Source of the DNA: Sedimenticola selenatireducens DSM 17993
GTDB taxonomy: Bacteria; Pseudomonadota; Gammaproteobacteria; Chromatiales; Chromatiaceae
NCBI RefSeq assembly: GCF_000428045.1
Contig: NZ_ATZE01000021.1
Span: 1-64,000, forward strand
Direction: 5' to 3'
Length of the DNA stretch: 64,000 bases
Shown here piece after piece: positions 60,606 to 64,000 of this stretch. How positions within the stretch are numbered: position 1 is the stretch's first letter; every line of letters begins with the position of its first letter. The notes under the pieces are model-generated. The model was given only the letters and a program-made list of their open reading frames with translations, had not been told where the DNA came from and did not search any database. A program made the position numbers and the translations under genes.

Positions 60606-62174
60606 TTGGCCAAGGTAATAACCAAGGTTAAGCTCAGGAATTTTAAGCGATTTCAAGAATTTGAACTACATCTTCAACCTGAGCGAAACCTGCTTCTTGG
60701 AGATAATGAATCTGGAAAGTCCTCGATTCTTCAAGCTATCGATCTTGTGTTGGCTGGCAGCCGTAGTAAGGTTGAAACATTAGGTATAGAAAGCCTTTTC
60801 AACGTCGATGCGGTGTTGGAATTCCTGGCTGGCGCTAGGGAGTATGGCAACTTACCAGAGCTGAAGGTCGAGCTATACCTCAACGAACAGCACAATCCAG
60901 ATCTGAATGGTAATAATAATTTAGATGGAACGATGTGCGATGGACTTGCCTTAATTTGCTCTCCTATGGAAGAGTATTCAGAAGAGATTGCAGCTATTTT
61001 GAAAGACGAAGACGTATCTTTTCCTTTCGAATATTACTCAATCAAGTTTCGTACATTTGCTGGTGAACCATACGGCGGTCCCAGGAAGTATTTACGACAC
61101 CTTCTACTTGATAGCACACAAATCAACAACGAATACGCGACGCGGGAATACGTGAAGAGTGTTTACCGCACCAATTCTGAAGATGGCGAGCGACATAAAC
61201 ATCAGAATGAGTACAGAAAGCACAAGGCCAAATTTAGGGACGCAGTCTTAAGTGATGTGAATGCAAAACTGGATACATATCAGTTTTCGATTGCCACGAG
61301 CAAAAAGTCTAATCTGGAATCAGATCTGACTATTACTGAGGACGACATATCTATTGATAACAAAGGCAGGGGAAAGCAGTGCTTCATAAAGACTGAGTTC
61401 GCCTTACAAAAAAAGAAGTCAACCCATCCCCTCGACGTATTGCTGCTCGAAGAGCCTGAGAATCACCTCAGTCACACGAGCATGAAGCGCCTTGTCACGA
61501 CGATCGCTCATGCTGAAGAGCAACAGATGGTTGTGACGACACACAATAGTCTGATTAGCACCAGGTTAGACCTACGGAACGCGGTATTGCTGAATAGCAC
61601 TAGTACGGTTTCCGCTGCTTTGTCCGATTTGTCACCTGAGACAGCTGATTTCTTTATGAAGGCACCAGACAACAATGTACTGGAGTTTGTGTTGTCTGGC
61701 CGGGTAATACTTGTTGAAGGTGATGCTGAATACATCCTCATGCAAGCATTGTTTAAGCAACTGGTTGGAACTGAGATTGACACAACAGATATCCATGTCA
61801 TCTCTGTTGGGGGAACAAGCTTTAAACGGTATCTTGAGGTTGCGAGGTTGCTCGGTGTTCGCACAGCAGTGCTGCGTGACAACGACGGTGACTTCGAAAA
61901 GAACTGCCAAAAAGCATTTGAAAGCTATTTGTCAGATAGTGTCCGAGTGTTTTCAGAGACCGATAATGATATCAGGACGTTCGAAATTTCCATCTATCAA
62001 AACAACGCCGCTCTCTGTGATGAGATGTTCTCCGGTGGACGGATTCGGCTTCCTCCACAGGAATACATGCTAAGCAACAAGACCACAGTAGCTCTCCGCT
62101 TGTTGGAAGAGAAAGCAGAGAATCTGGTTGTTCCTGGGTACATTGGGGAAGCGATAACGTGGATCAACGAGTAA
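60606..62174 (+). CDS. gajA: OLD-family ATPase-TOPRIM nuclease (GajA-like)
   Basis: The 522-residue protein has an ATPase domain with Walker A GDNESGKSS (32-40), Walker B LLLEEPENHLSH and the His switch VVTTHNSLIS, then a C-terminal TOPRIM domain with VILVEGDAEYI and VLRDNDGDFEKN acidic residues. This is the OLD/GajA layout: a DNA nickase held inactive by nucleotides until phage replication lowers NTP levels. The TTG start is fixed by a strong AGGGAGG ribosome binding site 7 bases upstream. It overlaps the helicase gene by 16 bases, the gajA-gajB arrangement, though a retron- or RecF-like OLD/UvrD pair cannot be ruled out. Confidence 0.8.
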   Translation: MAKVITKVKLRNFKRFQEFELHLQPERNLLLGDNESGKSSILQAIDLVLAGSRSKVETLGIESLFNVDAVLEFLAGAREYGNLPELKVELYLNEQHNPDLNGNNNLDGTMCDGLALICSPMEEYSEEIAAILKDEDVSFPFEYYSIKFRTFAGEPYGGPRKYLRHLLLDSTQINNEYATREYVKSVYRTNSEDGERHKHQNEYRKHKAKFRDAVLSDVNAKLDTYQFSIATSKKSNLESDLTITEDDISIDNKGRGKQCFIKTEFALQKKKSTHPLDVLLLEEPENHLSHTSMKRLVTTIAHAEEQQMVVTTHNSLISTRLDLRNAVLLNSTSTVSAALSDLSPETADFFMKAPDNNVLEFVLSGRVILVEGDAEYILMQALFKQLVGTEIDTTDIHVISVGGTSFKRYLEVARLLGVRTAVLRDNDGDFEKNCQKAFESYLSDSVRVFSETDNDIRTFEISIYQNNAALCDEMFSGGRIRLPPQEYMLSNKTTVALRLLEEKAENLVVPGYIGEAITWINE

Positions 62175-63190
62175 TCCAGGCGGTTGCTGGATCAGGGAAA
62201 ACCTCTCTCATTGTTGATTCCATCGACCCGAATAGGTCCCACCTAGTGGTTACCTACACGGATAACAACTACCGGAATTTGACAAATCGGATCATTCGTC
62301 AGTATGGCGGCATTCCCGTAGGTACAAGGATTTACACGTACTTCTCTTTTCTGTACTCATTCTGTCTGAGACCACTAGTGGGCGACAAATATGGCCTGAG
62401 AGGAATCAACTTTGATACGCCCCCTGATTTTACTCGTCGTCTCAAGCGCGATGACCTGCGCCATTATATTGACTCGAATGGGCGTATATATGCATCGCGA
62501 ATGGCAAGTTTCATCATCAAGACCGGAATGGTCGAGGATGTGCGGAATAGGATCGCTAAATATTGTGATGTCGTGTTTGTAGATGAAGTTCAGGACTTCG
62601 CAGGATACGATTTTAGCTTGTTACTAGACTTATGCGCAGGCAACACAGACGCTGTTTTTGTAGGGGATTTCTTCCAGCACACGTACGACACGAGTCGTGA
62701 TGGTAACGTGAATAAAGGTCTTCACGACGACTACGACAAATACAAGAAATCCTTCGAAGATCGTGGCTTCGAGATAGACGAAACAACATTAAGAAAGAGT
62801 TATCGGTGTAGCCAGACGACGTGTGAGTTTGTGTCGGACGAACTGGATATAGACATTGATAGTCATCACGAAAACAAAAGTCTGTTGGAATTCGTGGATA
62901 ATGAAGGCTGGGCAGAGGCGATTTTTCACCAACCGCATACCGTAAAGTTGTTTTATCGGCTGCATAGGAGTTATGACTGTCTTTCAGATAACTGGGGTGC
63001 TTCCAAAGGGGTGGATGACTATGATTCTGTGTGTGTAGTCCTAAATATGAAAACGGAGAAGCTGTTGCGGAATGGACAGCTGGAGAAATTGCCCCCGATG
63101 ACAAGAAATAAACTATACGTTGCATGCACTCGCGCCCGGTCTGAGTTGTTTCTTGTGCCAGAGCGCTATTTCAAGAAGTTCAAGCGGTAG
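62159..63190 (+). CDS. gajB: UvrD/Rep-like helicase (GajB-like)
   Basis: The 343-residue superfamily 1 helicase has Walker A AVAGSGKTS (9-16), motif II VVFVDEVQDFAGYD, motif III VFVGDFFQHTY, motif IV-like LRKSYRC, and motif VI NKLYVACTRARSELFLV. It is shorter than typical GajB (about 490 residues), chiefly by lacking some 2B-type insertions. In Gabija, GajB senses DNA termini and hydrolyses (d)ATP/(d)GTP to release GajA. It starts with GTG inside the end of gajA. Another gene begins 14 bases after its stop. Confidence 0.78.
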   Translation: MDQRVIQAVAGSGKTSLIVDSIDPNRSHLVVTYTDNNYRNLTNRIIRQYGGIPVGTRIYTYFSFLYSFCLRPLVGDKYGLRGINFDTPPDFTRRLKRDDLRHYIDSNGRIYASRMASFIIKTGMVEDVRNRIAKYCDVVFVDEVQDFAGYDFSLLLDLCAGNTDAVFVGDFFQHTYDTSRDGNVNKGLHDDYDKYKKSFEDRGFEIDETTLRKSYRCSQTTCEFVSDELDIDIDSHHENKSLLEFVDNEGWAEAIFHQPHTVKLFYRLHRSYDCLSDNWGASKGVDDYDSVCVVLNMKTEKLLRNGQLEKLPPMTRNKLYVACTRARSELFLVPERYFKKFKR

Positions 63191-63204
63191 GGGTGGAGAG
63201 GTAA

Positions 63205-64000
63205 ATGAGTGGCGCAGCTGGTTACGTACTTCTGCTTACATCGGAGAGGTTGGAGGCGTTAGAGGATAATAGATACTGGAATAACAGTTTTGCTGAGCCG
63301 GTCGATGAATTTTCGCATTGTCGTAGCCTGCCACTTATCTGTTTTATAGGTGATTCGGAAGGGAAGACAAAATACATCGGAGTAGGACGAAGAGGTGTTC
63401 GAGCAGGCACAGATCTTCGCAGGTTGAACGTTTATGACCTTCAAGAGTTTGAACCCAGCATCGACTTGTTTCCATTTATTGAACAAGTCTCACCGCAGCT
63501 TAAGTGGCGGCTAAGAAGCACGATTAAAAATGGGGGCTATGTAACTCAGAAACAATTTGCAGCGTTAATTGATGCAATCCTTGCCACAGATCATGCCCTT
63601 GGACAGTTGTTTAAGAAGTATTCGTCAGAACGCGAGAATAGGATAAGAAGCTTACCGGATAGAAGCAAACGGCAACTTGCCTTCCAGAAAGAGACACTTT
63701 CAACAGCACTAGCTTGTGCCAAAATTGATAGGAGCAGTTTGCAGGAGTGGGAACCGCCGGAAGAGGGGGGTGACCAGCCATCAAGTTTCCTCGATGGTCT
63801 TCCACAATCACGTCTTCGTGAAGATCAAATGGTAGTCAACGATATGAACAACGTACCTGGATTCTCTCGGGTGAGAGATATGGTCCAGGGAGCTGCGATT
63901 TTTGAGGGGGTAGATAGGACTAGGCTCACTGTTATACTGGCAAACCGACTACCATTAGAGCAGCTGACAGGTGCAGACTTAATTTATTTCAATGAAACAT
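63205..64000 (+). CDS. Unassigned gene downstream of Gabija-like pair, cut by window end
   Basis: An ATG at 63205 follows GGAGAGGT and stays open to the window edge (265 codons so far). The protein begins MSGAAGYVLLLTSERLEALE, contains LICFIGDSEGKTKYIGVGRRG, a helical centre, and near the cut end RLTVILANRLPLEQLTGADLIYFNE. The E-x(5)-D-L-I-Y spacing before the cut resembles the first part of a PD-(D/E)xK nuclease core, but the following (E/Q)xK strand is outside the window. Tight spacing (14 bases) makes it a likely third member of this defence operon. Confidence 0.7.
   Translation, partial: MSGAAGYVLLLTSERLEALEDNRYWNNSFAEPVDEFSHCRSLPLICFIGDSEGKTKYIGVGRRGVRAGTDLRRLNVYDLQEFEPSIDLFPFIEQVSPQLKWRLRSTIKNGGYVTQKQFAALIDAILATDHALGQLFKKYSSERENRIRSLPDRSKRQLAFQKETLSTALACAKIDRSSLQEWEPPEEGGDQPSSFLDGLPQSRLREDQMVVNDMNNVPGFSRVRDMVQGAAIFEGVDRTRLTVILANRLPLEQLTGADLIYFNET

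Noticed and set aside
1-64000. CRISPR array
   Set aside because: No regularly spaced direct repeats of 24-40 bases seen, and no cas genes, despite the CARF-like domain.

Overview
Organism. Gene content (TamA/TamB, SlyB- and DUF4156-type lipoproteins, CorA, MarC) and the roughly 55-60% G+C chromosomal genes indicate a gammaproteobacterium. A Tat-exported [NiFe] hydrogenase and a c-type-heme chemoreceptor suggest an anaerobe or microaerophile, perhaps a Chromatiales/Thiotrichales-like sulfur bacterium. That placement is inference; no rRNA is present.

Core chromosome, 1-29.8 kb. It runs: envelope and transport genes (slyB-like, DUF4156, MarC, corA, tamA-tamB); a six-gene heme-enzyme operon at 9.5-18.1 kb (fatty-acid-oxygenase-like animal-type heme peroxidase, two catalase-fold proteins, a DyP peroxidase and two unassigned proteins) that looks like a lipid peroxide/oxylipin pathway; an asparagine synthetase; a DUF429 protein; a spondin-domain gene with two single-base frameshifts; an EEP-fold phosphodiesterase; and a compact minus-strand unit of [NiFe] hydrogenase large subunit, small subunit and di-heme methyl-accepting chemotaxis protein. 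The last is a strong candidate for a hydrogen-sensing chemotaxis system.

Junction, 29.6-29.9 kb. IS-end-like tandem repeats, a 19-bp direct repeat and the 3' half of a tRNA-Arg gene with its terminator mark the attachment site of an integrated element that extends beyond the right edge of the window.

Integrated element, 29.9-64 kb. Its cargo is a dense antiphage island: Druantia type III (DruH/DruE, preceded by two small ORFs); then a contiguous eight-gene minus-strand operon of type I restriction-modification (hsdR, hsdM, hsdS) with an embedded uracil-DNA glycosylase, a SPARTA short Argonaute system (TIR-APAZ + short pAgo), and an ATPase plus possible PLD-like partner. Directly upstream of hsdR is a near-consensus sigma-54 promoter, and upstream of that a sigma-54 activator with an RtcR/CARF-like sensor domain and a small XRE regulator. 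The layout suggests that one RNA- or nucleotide-sensing switch turns on three defences together. From 55 to 60 kb lie transfer genes of an ICE (TraG-like, PFL_4711/4710/4709 families). At 60.6-64 kb is a plus-strand Gabija-like pair followed by an unassigned gene cut by the window end.
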